The notes beneath the pieces were generated by a model. It saw only the letters and a list, made by a program, of their open reading frames with translations, was not told the DNA's origin and did not search any database. 64,000 nucleotides of DNA, from assembly GCF_027497175.1 (NCBI RefSeq), contig NZ_CP114901.1, forward strand, positions 372,001 to 436,000. The letters are read 5' to 3'. Numbering within the stretch: position 1 is the first letter of the stretch; the number at the start of each line of letters is the position of its first letter. Positions 35,477-43,642 of this stretch are shown here, one piece after another. The position numbers and the translations under genes were made by a program. Origin of the DNA: Verrucosispora sp. WMMD573. Its GTDB lineage: Bacteria; Actinomycetota; Actinomycetes; Mycobacteriales; Micromonosporaceae.

Positions 35477-37063
35477 TCAGACGGCCGGGGACCGAGCCAG
35501 CTCGACCTCGGCCTGCTCCTGCCCGCTGCTGTCCGGCTCCGGCTCGTTGCTCGTGCGCAACGGGATCTCGCGGATGAACCAGGCCAGCACCGGGACCACG
35601 ACGGCGAAGAGCACCGCCCAGAGGAACACATGCGAGATCGCGTCGGCGAGCCCACCGAGCACCAGCTCGCGGGCCTGCGCCGGCAGTTCCCGCAGCTGTT
35701 CGATGTTCATCGCCGCGCCGGCCTCACCGCCACCGCTGAACGCGCCGCCGGCAGCCGAGCCGGCCAGCCGGTTGGCGAAGATGGCACCGAACAACGAGAT
35801 GCCGAACGACCCGCCGATGGACCGGAAGAAGGTGGCCGCTCCGCTGGCCGCCCCCAGGTCCTTCTGGGCGACGCTGTTCTGCGCGATCAGCATGGAGGTC
35901 TGCATGAGGAAGCCCATGCCTGCGCCGAGCACGAGCATGTAGAGCGACGAGGAGAACCTGCTGGTGTCCACGTCGAGCAGGCTCAGCAGGGCGAGCCCGA
36001 GCGCCATCACCCCGCCGCCGATGATCGGGAAGATCCGGTACCGGCCGGTCCGGGTGATCGCCCGGCCCACGACCAGCGACACCAGCAGCATGCCGAACAT
36101 CAACGGCAGCAGCAGCAGGCCGGAGTTGGTGGCCGAGGCGCCCTGCACGGTCTGCTGGTAGAGCGGCAGGAAGTTCATCGCGCCGAACATCGCGAAGCCG
36201 AGCAGGAAGCCGATCACCGAGATGAGGGCGAAGTTGCGGTTGGCGAAGAGCCGCAGCGGCAGGATCGGCTCGGGGACCCGACGCTCGACGAACCCGAACA
36301 CCACAAGGGCCGCGACGGCCAGTACGGCGAGGCCGAGGATCTGCGGGGAGGCCCAGGCGTACTCGTTGCCGCCCCAGGTGGTGATCAACACGATCCCGGT
36401 GATACCGACCGACAGCAGCGCGGCGCCGAGCCAGTCGATACGGTGCTCGGTGCGGTACTTGGGCAGGTGCATGGTGGCGATCAGCAGCACCAGCGCCACA
36501 CCGCCCAGTGGCAGGTTGACGTAGAACGCCCAGCGCCAGGAGAGGTGATCGGTGATGAAGCCGCCGACCAGCGGGCCGGCGACCATCGCGATAGCCATGA
36601 TCCCGGCGATCATGCCCTGGTAGCGGCCACGCTCGCGGGGCGGCACCAGGTCACCGATGATCGCCATGACGCCCACCATCAGGCCACCGGCGCCCAGACC
36701 CTGGACGGCCCGGAAGGCGATCAGCTGGACCATGCCGTCGTCGGCGCCGCCGAGGAATCCCGAGCCGGCCATGCCGCACAGCGCGGAGCCGACGAGGAAG
36801 ATCACCACAGCCGTGAGGAAGACCGCCTTACGGCCGTACAGGTCGCCGAGCTTGCCCCAGATCGGGGTGGAGACGGTGGTACCCAGCACGTACGCGGTCA
36901 CCACCCAGGTGAAGTGGTTGAGCCCGCCGAACTCGCCCACGATGCGCGGGAGCGCGGTGCTGACGATCATGTTGTCGAGCATCGCCAGCATCATGGCGAT
37001 CATCAGACCAAAGAGCACGACCCGGACATTGGGTCGCACGGCAGCCTGGTTCTGCTGGGCCAT
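35477..37063 (-). CDS. DHA2-family MFS multidrug efflux transporter
   Basis: 528 residues with 14 hydrophobic segments, as in the EmrB/QacA group. Motif A appears as GKLGDLYGRKAVFL and the motif C region as MAIAMVAGPLVGGFI; LDNMIVSTALPRIVGE in helix 1 is the DHA2 mark. It exports drugs or metabolites with protons. ATG 37063 has GGGGGGAGAG upstream. The gene is divergent from a TetR regulator, and palindromic sequence lies between them, so it is probably repressed by that regulator. Confidence 0.93.
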   Translation of the reverse strand: MAQQNQAAVRPNVRVVLFGLMIAMMLAMLDNMIVSTALPRIVGEFGGLNHFTWVVTAYVLGTTVSTPIWGKLGDLYGRKAVFLTAVVIFLVGSALCGMAGSGFLGGADDGMVQLIAFRAVQGLGAGGLMVGVMAIIGDLVPPRERGRYQGMIAGIMAIAMVAGPLVGGFITDHLSWRWAFYVNLPLGGVALVLLIATMHLPKYRTEHRIDWLGAALLSVGITGIVLITTWGGNEYAWASPQILGLAVLAVAALVVFGFVERRVPEPILPLRLFANRNFALISVIGFLLGFAMFGAMNFLPLYQQTVQGASATNSGLLLLPLMFGMLLVSLVVGRAITRTGRYRIFPIIGGGVMALGLALLSLLDVDTSRFSSSLYMLVLGAGMGFLMQTSMLIAQNSVAQKDLGAASGAATFFRSIGGSFGISLFGAIFANRLAGSAAGGAFSGGGEAGAAMNIEQLRELPAQARELVLGGLADAISHVFLWAVLFAVVVPVLAWFIREIPLRTSNEPEPDSSGQEQAEVELARSPAV

Positions 37064-37093
37064 CGGTAAGCTCTCCCCCCGAGATGCGGCGCA

Positions 37094-37137
37094 CTTACTT
37101 GCCGCCCGGCTAGTCACCTTACTAGCCGGACGGTAAG
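37094..37137. promoter_or_regulatory. Probable TetR operator between the MFS and TetR genes
   Basis: Two nested inverted repeats: CCGGCTAGT / ACTAGCCGG (37106-37114 and 37121-37129, 6-bp spacer), and a 20-bp site CTTAC-N3-CCGG-N3-GTAAG at 37118-37137. A further CTTAC lies at 37094. The arrangement suits a TetR dimer or paired dimers controlling both divergent genes. Confidence 0.65.
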
Positions 37138-37177
37138 TTGGACAGGGAACGACGGTCAACCGGATTGGCAGGTATGG

Positions 37178-37774
37178 GTGAGTCAGAGCACAGGCGGCAC
37201 CCGGGAGCGGATCAAGGCCGTGGCGCTGGAGCTCTTCACGGAACAGGGCTACGAGGCGACGTCCCTGCGTGAGGTGGCCGAGCGGCTCGGGGTGACCAAG
37301 GCCGCGCTCTACTACCATTTCAAGAGCAAGGACGAGATCGTCACCAGCGTGGTGGAGGACCGGCTGGAGCGGATGGACGCCCTGATCGCCTGGGCCGAGA
37401 GCCAGCCGACCACGCTGGCCACCCGGCAGGCCGTCATCGAGCGGTACGCCGACGCCACGTTCACCGGTGAGCAGGCCTCGGTGATGCGGTTCTTCGAGCA
37501 GAACCAGACCGCGCTGAAGAGCCTCTCCGCCGGCCGGGAGCTGCGCGGCCGAATGTTCCGGTTGGCCACCGCGCTCTGCCAGGGCGACGACTCCCCCGGG
37601 GCCCAACTCCGTGCCGTGCTGGCCCTGTTCGCCGTGCACAGCAGCTGGTTCGCCGTACGCACGCCGGACATCACCGACGCCGAGCGCAAGCGGGTGGCCC
37701 TGGAGGTCGCCGACGAACTCCTCGCCGCAATCACCGCCCCGCCACCACCCACCCCCCATCCACCGCCAGGTTGA
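37178..37774 (+). CDS. TetR-family transcriptional regulator
   Basis: 198 residues. The helix-turn-helix covers about 10-55 (TSLREVAERLGVTKAALYYHF). The ligand-binding half is the variable all-helical TetR_C type. GTG 37178 is the start. It is divergent from the MFS exporter with a palindromic operator between, so it should repress that gene and be released by a transported compound. Its TGA stop (37772-37774) lies inside the left arm of a palindromic repeat, and the last residues (PPPPTPHPPPG) look like a recently altered C-terminus. Confidence 0.92.
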   Translation: MSQSTGGTRERIKAVALELFTEQGYEATSLREVAERLGVTKAALYYHFKSKDEIVTSVVEDRLERMDALIAWAESQPTTLATRQAVIERYADATFTGEQASVMRFFEQNQTALKSLSAGRELRGRMFRLATALCQGDDSPGAQLRAVLALFAVHSSWFAVRTPDITDAERKRVALEVADELLAAITAPPPPTPHPPPG

Positions 37775-37830
37775 TCATGAGGTTAGCGGCTAAGTTGATC
37801 TATGAATCTGCCGCCAACCTCATGATCAAC
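37770..37830. repeat. Palindromic repeat, copy 2 (GTTGATCATGAGGTTAGC)
   Basis: 21-bp inverted repeat (one mismatch) beginning GTTGATCATGAGGTTAGC, with a 19-nt loop. The same arm as at 11550-11610. It supplies the stop codon of the tetR gene and sits between convergent genes. Confidence 0.88.
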
Positions 37831-37844
37831 ACGGGTTGTGGGGT

Positions 37845-38348
37845 TCAGGGGAGGGGGAGGCGGAGGGCGAGGAGGTTCACGCCGGGGAAGGGGGTCCAGT
37901 CCCGGTCGGGCTGGCGGACGAAGCCACGCCTGCGGTAGAGGCGGTGGGCGGGCTCGGCGAGGCCATCGCGTACGCAGATGATCACCGCGGTGCAGCCCAG
38001 CTCGATCGCCCGTGCGACGCACGCCTCGACCAGCGCGGCGCCGGCACCCCGCCCCTGCGCGCTCGGGTCCACCGCCAGCATCCGGAACTCCGCCTCCCCC
38101 GGGCCGCACATCTCGGCGTACCGGGTGCCGGGCAGCACGAAGGTGACCGAGCCGAGCAGTTGACCGGTCGCCGGCTCCACGGCCACCAGCACGTCACCGT
38201 GTTCCGCCCGGGAAGGTACGTCGGCCAGCACGTCGGCATAGCCGGTCTCGCCCTTGAGCTGCCCGTCCGCCTCGTACGCGGCGACCGTGAGGCGGGCGAC
38301 GGCGGCGAAATCGGCGGGCTCGATCAGGCGGATCAGCGGGCCACTCAA
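37845..38348 (-). CDS. GNAT-family N-acetyltransferase
   Basis: 167 residues of a standard GNAT fold: LLGSVTFVLPG, then FRMLAVDPSAQGRGAGAALVEA with the acetyl-CoA loop Q-x-x-G-x-G/A, then a C-terminal HRLYRRRGF. The only start consistent with the fold is TTG 38348, overlapping the stop of the biotinyl gene as TTGA. The substrate is unknown. It should be translated from the same mRNA as the biotinyl protein. Confidence 0.85.
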   Translation of the reverse strand: MSGPLIRLIEPADFAAVARLTVAAYEADGQLKGETGYADVLADVPSRAEHGDVLVAVEPATGQLLGSVTFVLPGTRYAEMCGPGEAEFRMLAVDPSAQGRGAGAALVEACVARAIELGCTAVIICVRDGLAEPAHRLYRRRGFVRQPDRDWTPFPGVNLLALRLPLP

Positions 38349-38560
38349 CCGATCACCGCGATCAGGTCACCATCCTGCACCACGTCGCCCTCGTTCACCG
38401 CGAGCTGCTGCACGACACCGTCGGACTCGGCGATCACCGGGATCTCCATCTTCATCGACTCCAGGATCACCAGGGTGTCCCCCTCGGACACGGTGTCCCC
38501 GGCCGATGCGACGACCTTCCAGACGTTCGCCACCATCTCGGCACGGATCTCCTCGGCCAT
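38345..38560 (-). CDS. Biotin/lipoyl attachment protein (TB7.3-like)
   Basis: 71 residues, a free-standing biotinyl domain. The modification motif is ESMKMEIP. The whole sequence, including MAEEIRAEMVANVWKVV at the start and GDLIAVIG at the end, is close to mycobacterial TB7.3 (Rv3221c) as I remember it. ATG 38560 fits the TB7.3 N-terminus. No biotin-dependent carboxylase gene is in the window, so the protein works with enzymes encoded elsewhere or acts alone. Confidence 0.92.
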   Translation of the reverse strand: MAEEIRAEMVANVWKVVASAGDTVSEGDTLVILESMKMEIPVIAESDGVVQQLAVNEGDVVQDGDLIAVIG

Positions 38561-38759
38561 CTCCCGGCCCCTTCCTCGCGGCTCCTGCGACGTATCCAAT
38601 CATGAGCGGGCGGCCGGTGGGCGCGGTGCGGCCCCGGGAGCAGCCCACCCGCACCGCCGGCACTAGCATCAACGGGTCGGGATCCGACGCCGGCACGGGC
38701 GCCAGCGCCCGCTGACGGGGTCGTACCCCGCCTGATTCGGCCATCACGAGGAGGTCACC

Positions 38760-38834
38760 ATGGCGAAGAAGGCCCGTAAGAAGAAGGCCCGTAAGAAGAG
38801 CGCCGCGAACCACGGCAAGCGCCCCAACTCCTGA
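38760..38834 (+). CDS. 50S ribosomal protein bL37
   Basis: 24 residues with 11 basic ones, ending in ANHGKRPNS. This matches the small ribosomal protein bL37 first seen in mycobacterial ribosomes. The N-terminal part repeats KKARKK. ATG 38760 follows GAGGAGG with a five-base spacer, an unusually strong site. It is convergent with rsrA, and a bidirectional terminator lies between them. Confidence 0.9.
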   Translation: MAKKARKKKARKKSAANHGKRPNS

Positions 38835-38877
38835 GCCGGCGGGCGGCTGCCCGCCGCGATCGGACGACGGACACCAC

Positions 38878-38907
38878 GGTGCCCGGGTCGGAATCGACCC
38901 GGGCACC
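38878..38907. terminator. Bidirectional terminator between bL37 and rsrA
   Basis: Perfect 13-bp stem GGTGCCCGGGTCG / CGACCCGGGCACC with a GAAT loop, between convergent stops. Confidence 0.8.
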
Positions 38908-38915
38908 GGCGCGTG

Positions 38916-39203
38916 TCAGTCGGCCAGTTCGCGCGACTCGCTGGTCTCGAAGACGACGAGCTCGGTGATCCGTACCCGCAGCCGTTCGCGCAGCTCGTCC
39001 GGCGCGGACTCGTTGCCGCAGCAGCGGGCGACCAGGGCCTTGACCTCCTGCTCGATGCCGTACTCGCGCAGGCAGCGACCACACTCGTCGAGATGGTGCC
39101 GGATCAGCGTCCGCCGTTCCTCCGCGCACTCCAGGTCGAGGTAGAGGTAGACCTCGGCGAGCACCTCACGGCAGTCCGTGTCGTGCGGATCTCCACAGCT
39201 CAC
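38916..39203 (-). CDS. rsrA: Zinc-binding redox anti-sigma factor RsrA/RshA
   Basis: 95 residues. The ZAS motif is HHLDECGRC (H-x3-C-x2-C), with another Cys at residue 3 and further Cys near residues 11, 24 and 63. Under thiol oxidation the zinc is lost and the sigma factor is freed. GTG 39203 follows GGGAGG and begins one base after the sigH stop, so the two are co-expressed. Confidence 0.93.
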   Translation of the reverse strand: MSCGDPHDTDCREVLAEVYLYLDLECAEERRTLIRHHLDECGRCLREYGIEQEVKALVARCCGNESAPDELRERLRVRITELVVFETSESRELAD

Positions 39204-39204
39204 G

Positions 39205-39825
39205 TCACACCTCCCGGCCGGTGGCGGTCGAACTCCGGGCCGGCTGGGCCGCGGAGAAACCCCGCTCCGCGGCGTACCCCTCAAGCAGCTTGCGCAGATT
39301 ACGACGCCCACGGTGCAACCGCGACATGACCGTGCCGATCGGCGTGCCCATGATGTCGGCGACCTCCTTGTAGGAGAAGCCCTCGACATCGGTGAGGTAG
39401 ACCGCCAGCCGGAACTCCTCCGGCAACTGCTGGAGGGCTTCCTTGACGTCGCTGTCCGGCAGCCGGTCCAGCGCCTCGGTCTCGGCGGACCGCAGCCCGC
39501 TGGAGGTGTGCGACTCCGCCTCGGCCAGCTGCCAGTCGGTGATCTCGTCGGTGGGCGCCTGCACCGGTTGGCGCTGCCGCTTGCGGTACGAGTTGATATA
39601 GGTGTTGGTCAGGATCCGGTAGAGCCAGGCCTTCAGGTTCGTGCCCTGCTCGAACTGGTGGAAGGCGGCGTACGCCTTCAGGTAGGTCTCCTGAACCAGA
39701 TCCTCGGCATCCGCCGGGTTACGCGTCATCCGCAGGCCGGCCGCGTACAGCTGATCGACGAATGGCATCGCGTCCCGTTCGAACCGGGCCCTGCGCTCGT
39801 CCGTCTTCTCCGTGGTCAACCGCAC
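39205..39825 (-). CDS. sigH: ECF sigma factor SigH/SigR (thiol-oxidative stress)
   Basis: 206 residues from GTG 39825, matching the common SigR/SigH N-terminus ([19 protein letters not shown]). Region 2 ([20 protein letters not shown]) and region 4 ([23 protein letters not shown]) are complete. It directs thioredoxin-system and proteostasis genes after disulfide stress and is held by RsrA. The frame stays open upstream to GTG 40017, which has its own AGGGGGTGA site and would give a 270-residue form like the unstable sigma-R-prime of Streptomyces. A GGAAT-N19-GTT promoter stands just upstream of that long start. Confidence 0.94.
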   Translation of the reverse strand: MRLTTEKTDERRARFERDAMPFVDQLYAAGLRMTRNPADAEDLVQETYLKAYAAFHQFEQGTNLKAWLYRILTNTYINSYRKRQRQPVQAPTDEITDWQLAEAESHTSSGLRSAETEALDRLPDSDVKEALQQLPEEFRLAVYLTDVEGFSYKEVADIMGTPIGTVMSRLHRGRRNLRKLLEGYAAERGFSAAQPARSSTATGREV

Positions 39826-40054
39826 ATCCCCTCGGGTTGGATGCTTCCCCGCCGAGGATACGCGCACCGGCCTCCCGGAAGATTCGGTTCCGACGGGTGT
39901 GCCCGTCGCCACCTCGGCCGGTGGCACCGCCGCCGGCCACTTCGGGCCGGCCAGCAGCTGCCTGAGCTGCCGCGCCTCCCGCTCGTCGTGTTCCCGGCTC
40001 CGGATCTCGGTCGGCACCGGTCACCCCCTCGCACAGTGGTTGTCCGAGGTGTTC

Positions 40055-40081
40055 AACACGCGCCGTGGGGCGGGACATTCC
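40055..40081 (-). promoter_or_regulatory. SigH/SigR-type promoter GGAAT-N19-GTT
   Basis: GGAAT (40077-40081) and GTT (40055-40057) on the minus strand are separated by 19 bases, the known SigR consensus spacing of 18-19. Transcription would start near 40046, about 30 bases before GTG 40017, giving autoregulation. Confidence 0.75.
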
Positions 40082-40264
40082 GGCTCGGCCCGGGTGTTCC
40101 TGGTCCCCGCCCCGGCGGTGCGACCGCGGCTGGGACCAGGAAGGGCCTGGGAGCCCGGTGTCGCCGCCCGGACGGGCACTGGGACACCATCGGGTGCAAC
40201 GAAGCGGCGCGGCCGGCGGACACGGCACCCGGGGCACGGTGGCCCGGCCACCGCCCGACCGCCG

Positions 40265-40876
40265 TCAGGGTGTGGCCCAGCCGTGCTCGCGCAGCCAGTC
40301 CAGCGCCAGTGCGGCCGTGCCGACCGGGTCGCCCCGCAGGTCGTGCCGCTCCCCCGGCCGGACCACCACCCGTATCCCCTGGCCCGGCTCCGGCACACCG
40401 AACGGATCCCGCTCCCCGTTCACCACCAGGGTCGGCACGCCGGTCACCAGCTCACCGGCCCGACTCCGCTCCGGTCGACCGGGCGGGTGCAGCGGGAAGG
40501 CGAGTGCCACCACCCCGGCAGCGCCCACCGCGGTCGCCGTCCGGCAGGCCACCCGCGCGCCGCTGGAGCGGCCACCGACCACCAGCGGTACGCCCGGATG
40601 CCGCCGCCGCAGCACCGTCAGCACGGCGGACCACGCCTCGTCGAGCTGCCCGGCCGGGGCGGGCGCGCGGCGGCCGGCAACCCGGTACGGCTGGGTCACC
40701 CGCACCACCACCAGCCCGGCGGTGACCGCCGCGTCGCGCAGGGCGACCAGATCCGGGGCGTCGACGTCGCCGCCGGCCCCGTGCCCCAGCACCAGCAGCG
40801 CTCGGGACGGGCCGGACGGCTGATCGGTGTCGACCCGAGCGGCGCCGCGTGGGGTGTCGAGGACGTCGTGTGGCAC
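40265..40876 (-). CDS. Alpha/beta-hydrolase (KANL3/Tex30-like)
   Basis: 203 residues. LVLGHGAGGDVDAPDL, then VGGRSSGARVA with a GxSxG-like nucleophile elbow (GRSSG), then VNGERDPFG and GERHDL for acid and His. This fits the small KANL3/Tex30 hydrolase-like family. GTG 40876 is the start used. Substrate unknown. It lies between sigH and a WhiB gene on the same strand with separate spacing. Confidence 0.8.
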   Translation of the reverse strand: MPHDVLDTPRGAARVDTDQPSGPSRALLVLGHGAGGDVDAPDLVALRDAAVTAGLVVVRVTQPYRVAGRRAPAPAGQLDEAWSAVLTVLRRRHPGVPLVVGGRSSGARVACRTATAVGAAGVVALAFPLHPPGRPERSRAGELVTGVPTLVVNGERDPFGVPEPGQGIRVVVRPGERHDLRGDPVGTAALALDWLREHGWATP

Positions 40877-40917
40877 CGCCCCATTGAACCCGCTGCGGGC
40901 GGACCGGGTCCCGTCGG

Positions 40918-41310
40918 TCAGCTCAACGGCACCAGGGTGAGCAGCCGGTCGCGTACCGGCGGACCCGGCTCACCGGCGGCCTCGGGATCGGGTTGCACCT
41001 CGCTGCGCCAGGCGACCAGCATCGCCCGCCGCTCCCGCGGGGTGGTGCCACCCCAGACCCCGTGACAGTCGCCGACCTCCAGCGCCCACGCCAGGCAGGA
41101 GCCCTGCACGTCGCAGCTGCGGCACAGGGCCACCGCCGCGTCGGCCGGCTCGTTCGGCGCCGGAAAGAACGTTTCCGGGTCGACGCTCTGACAGGTGCCT
41201 CTGGTACGCCAGGCTTCGTCCTGTCGCCGCTCACGCAACGCCCGCAACAGTCGCGGATCACGTCGCGCGGCGGCCACCTCGTGCGGACGGGGCATACGCG
41301 CCCGTGTCAT
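40918..41310 (-). CDS. WhiB-family iron-sulfur regulator
   Basis: 130 residues. Cluster ligands are the Cys in RGTCQSVDPETFF, the pair in ALCRSCDVQGSC and its following Cys; GDCHGVWGGTTPRERRAML is the Wbl signature. An N-terminal extension of about 35 basic residues precedes the cluster domain. The C-terminal tail is Pro/Glu-rich, without a clear AT-hook. It is a different paralogue from WhiB1. ATG 41310 follows GGGAGGTGGG. Its upstream region is AT-richer and has TTGTCC and TAGAAC 18 bases apart. Confidence 0.88.
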   Translation of the reverse strand: MTRARMPRPHEVAAARRDPRLLRALRERRQDEAWRTRGTCQSVDPETFFPAPNEPADAAVALCRSCDVQGSCLAWALEVGDCHGVWGGTTPRERRAMLVAWRSEVQPDPEAAGEPGPPVRDRLLTLVPLS

Positions 41311-41390
41311 CCACCCACCTCCCCCGTGGGACCAGCAATATCGATGGAGATCGTTCACCCAACGCGAACGACACCCAACACCGGCGCTGT

Positions 41391-41420
41391 GTTCTATCGC
41401 ATTTGCGCACACCGGGACAA
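41391..41420 (-). promoter_or_regulatory. Possible promoter of the second whiB gene
   Basis: TTGTCC (41415-41420) and TAGAAC (41391-41396) on the minus strand with an 18-base spacer in a locally AT-rich stretch, 80 bases before the ATG. Confidence 0.35.
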
Positions 41421-41505
41421 GACTTCGCCGGGAAGTTGGCAGAACGTGCGCGTCACCTTTCACCCGCAACCGCAGCAAATCACTCCCGACAATGTGCCGG
41501 GCGGA

Positions 41506-42216
41506 TCAGAAGAGCGTCATCTCCGTCGGCTCGGCGGGACGGGTCAGCGGCACCCGCGCGGTCAGCCCCGGACCGTCGTTACGCACATCACCCACGGCCT
41601 GCCCCACCGGCCGCACCTCCAACCGGGCCAGCCAGTCCATCGGCGGCGGTACGAGCAGCTCGGCCCGGTCCTCGTCGCCGCCCAGCCAGGTCGCCCAGCG
41701 CTCGGGCGGCAGCAGCAGGGGCATCCGGTCGTGCACCTCGGCCAGTTCGCCGAGCGCCGCGGTGGTCAGCACGCTGAAGGTCAGCAGCGTCGCGTCCGGG
41801 CCGTCCCAGCGTGACCAGATGCCGGCGAAGGCGAGCACCGAGCCGTCGCGTGGGGTCATGTAGTACGGCTGTTTCGTGCCGCCGGCCAGCCGCACCCACT
41901 CGTACCAGCCGTCGGCGGGAACCAGGCACCGACGGCGGGCGAAGGCGGGAGCGTACGCCCGGCTGGTGGCGACCGTCTCGACCCGCGCGTTGATCATGCG
42001 GGCCGCACCGGCGGGCGAGCGGGACCACTGTGGCACCAGACCCCAGCGACCCAGCGAGAGCGTCCGGTGCCCCTCGGCGCTGACCCGGACCAGCGGCACC
42101 GGATCGGTCGGCGCCACGTTGTGGTCGGCGACCAGCCCGTCACCGGTCTCGTCGACGGCCTCGAACAGGCCGCTCAGCTCACCGGCGTTCCGGGTCGTGG
42201 CGTACCTACCGCACAT
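41506..42216 (-). CDS. SRAP/HMCES family abasic-site protein (YedK-like)
   Basis: 236 residues. MCGRYA at the very N-terminus gives the catalytic Cys2 after Met removal, which fixes the start at ATG 42216 although the frame extends three codons further. INARVET, CLVPADGWYEW with the conserved Glu, and EVHDRMPLLL with the conserved His follow. The protein crosslinks to abasic sites in single-stranded DNA. The ATG is seven bases after TAGCGT, so the mRNA is probably leaderless. Confidence 0.94.
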   Translation of the reverse strand: MCGRYATTRNAGELSGLFEAVDETGDGLVADHNVAPTDPVPLVRVSAEGHRTLSLGRWGLVPQWSRSPAGAARMINARVETVATSRAYAPAFARRRCLVPADGWYEWVRLAGGTKQPYYMTPRDGSVLAFAGIWSRWDGPDATLLTFSVLTTAALGELAEVHDRMPLLLPPERWATWLGGDEDRAELLVPPPMDWLARLEVRPVGQAVGDVRNDGPGLTARVPLTRPAEPTEMTLF

Positions 42217-42223
42217 GTCGCTC

Positions 42224-42229
42224 ACGCTA
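42224..42229 (-). promoter_or_regulatory. -10 hexamer TAGCGT for a leaderless start
   Basis: TAGCGT followed by seven bases and ATG 42216. The start is independently fixed by the need for Cys2, which makes this a good test case. Confidence 0.55.
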
Positions 42230-42319
42230 GCGCGCGGTACGCCGAGCGGCTGTCCCGATCCCCGGGAGTGGCCCGGTCACCGTAGCGGCCACCGGGCCAC
42301 GGCACGGCAGAATGTACCC

Positions 42320-43624
42320 GTGGGGAATGTGACCGCGACCCGGCCGCTACAGCCGTGGACCGCACCGACGGCCAGTGACCCGGTGTCGGCGTCACTGCGC
42401 CTGCCCGGCTCCAAGTCGATGACCAACCGGGCTCTGGTGCTGAGCGCGTTGGCCGCCGGGCCCTCGACCCTGTCCCTTCCGTTGCGCGCCCGGGACACCG
42501 AGCTGATGGCCGCCGCGATGCGGGCGATGGGCGCCCACGTCTCGATCGCCGACGACGACCGCTGGCTGGTCCGGCCGCACCGGCTGTTCGGCCCGGCCCA
42601 GGTCGACGTGGGGCTCGCCGGCACGATCATGCGCTTCGTGCCACCGGTGGCGGGGCTGGCCGACGGGCAGGTCACCCTCGACGGTGACCCGTACGCCCGC
42701 ACCCGCCCGCTCGGCCCGCTGATCGAGGCGCTGCGTTCGCTCGGCGTACGCGTCGACGCCCCCGGCACCGGCAGCCTGCCACTTGTGGTGCTGGGCACCG
42801 GCCGGGTGACCGGCGGCGAGGTCGTGATCGACGCCTCGGCCTCCAGCCAACTGGTCTCCGGCCTGCTGCTCGCCGCCCCACGCTTCGACCGAGGGCTGGT
42901 GGTCCGGCACGTCGGGCCGCCGGTGCCCTCCGCACCGCACCTACGGATGACCGTGCAGATGCTGCGCGCCGCCGGCGCCGCGGTCGACGACAGCACCCCC
43001 GACGTCTGGGCGGTCGAGCCCGGGCCGCTGACCGGTCGCAGTTGGGAGATCGAGCCGGACCTCTCCGGCGCGGTGCCGTTCTTCGCCGCCGCCCTGATCA
43101 CCGGCGGCGAGGTGACCCTGCGCGGCTGGCCGGCGCGGGGCAGCGCCCAGCCGGTGGAGCGGCTGCGCTCGCTGTTGCAGCAGATGGGGGCGGAGGTCGC
43201 GCTCACCACCGAGGGGTTGACGGTGCGCGGCACCGGCCCGGTGCGGGGTCTGCGCGCCGACCTGTCCGACGTCAGCGAACTGACCCCGGCGCTGACCGCG
43301 CTGGCCATGCTCGCCGACTCGCCCTCGGTGTTCACCGGGGTCAGCCACATCCGGGGCCACGAGACGGACCGGCTGGCCGCGCTGAACCGGGAGTTCACCG
43401 GGCTCGGCGCGGACATCACCGAGTCGGCCGACGGCCTGGAGATCCGGCCCCGGCCGCTGCACGGCGGAGTGTTCCGCACCTACCATGATCACCGGATGGC
43501 GCACGCGGCGGCGGTGGCCGGGCTGGTGGTCCCGGGCATCGAGCTGGACGACGTGTCGTGCACCTCGAAGACCATGCCCGAGTTCCCGGCACTATGGTCG
43601 GCACTGGTGACCGGCAAGAGCTGA
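42320..43624 (+). CDS. aroA: 3-phosphoshikimate 1-carboxyvinyltransferase (EPSP synthase)
   Basis: 434 residues. LPGSKSMTNRALVLSALA opens the domain, then GLAGTIMRFVPPVAGL, SSQLVSGLLLAAP, DLSGAVPFFAAALI and the C-terminal TYHDHRMAHAAAV. It joins phosphoenolpyruvate to shikimate 3-phosphate in the chorismate pathway. GTG 42320 and GTG 42329 are both possible starts; CAGAAT six bases before the first suggests little or no leader. Its TGA is in frame with the following rsgA reading frame and 18 bases before its probable start. Confidence 0.95.
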   Translation: MGNVTATRPLQPWTAPTASDPVSASLRLPGSKSMTNRALVLSALAAGPSTLSLPLRARDTELMAAAMRAMGAHVSIADDDRWLVRPHRLFGPAQVDVGLAGTIMRFVPPVAGLADGQVTLDGDPYARTRPLGPLIEALRSLGVRVDAPGTGSLPLVVLGTGRVTGGEVVIDASASSQLVSGLLLAAPRFDRGLVVRHVGPPVPSAPHLRMTVQMLRAAGAAVDDSTPDVWAVEPGPLTGRSWEIEPDLSGAVPFFAAALITGGEVTLRGWPARGSAQPVERLRSLLQQMGAEVALTTEGLTVRGTGPVRGLRADLSDVSELTPALTALAMLADSPSVFTGVSHIRGHETDRLAALNREFTGLGADITESADGLEIRPRPLHGGVFRTYHDHRMAHAAAVAGLVVPGIELDDVSCTSKTMPEFPALWSALVTGKS

Positions 43625-43642
43625 GCGGAAGAAGGGGCGGCC

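Noticed and set aside
35396..37069. 557-residue plus-strand frame opposite the MFS gene
   Set aside because: Antisense to 14 well-formed membrane helices; the translation is His/Gln/Asp-rich and unlike any protein.
37173..37200. ATG at 37173 as the tetR start
   Set aside because: It is in a different frame from the helix-turn-helix; GTG 37178 is in frame.
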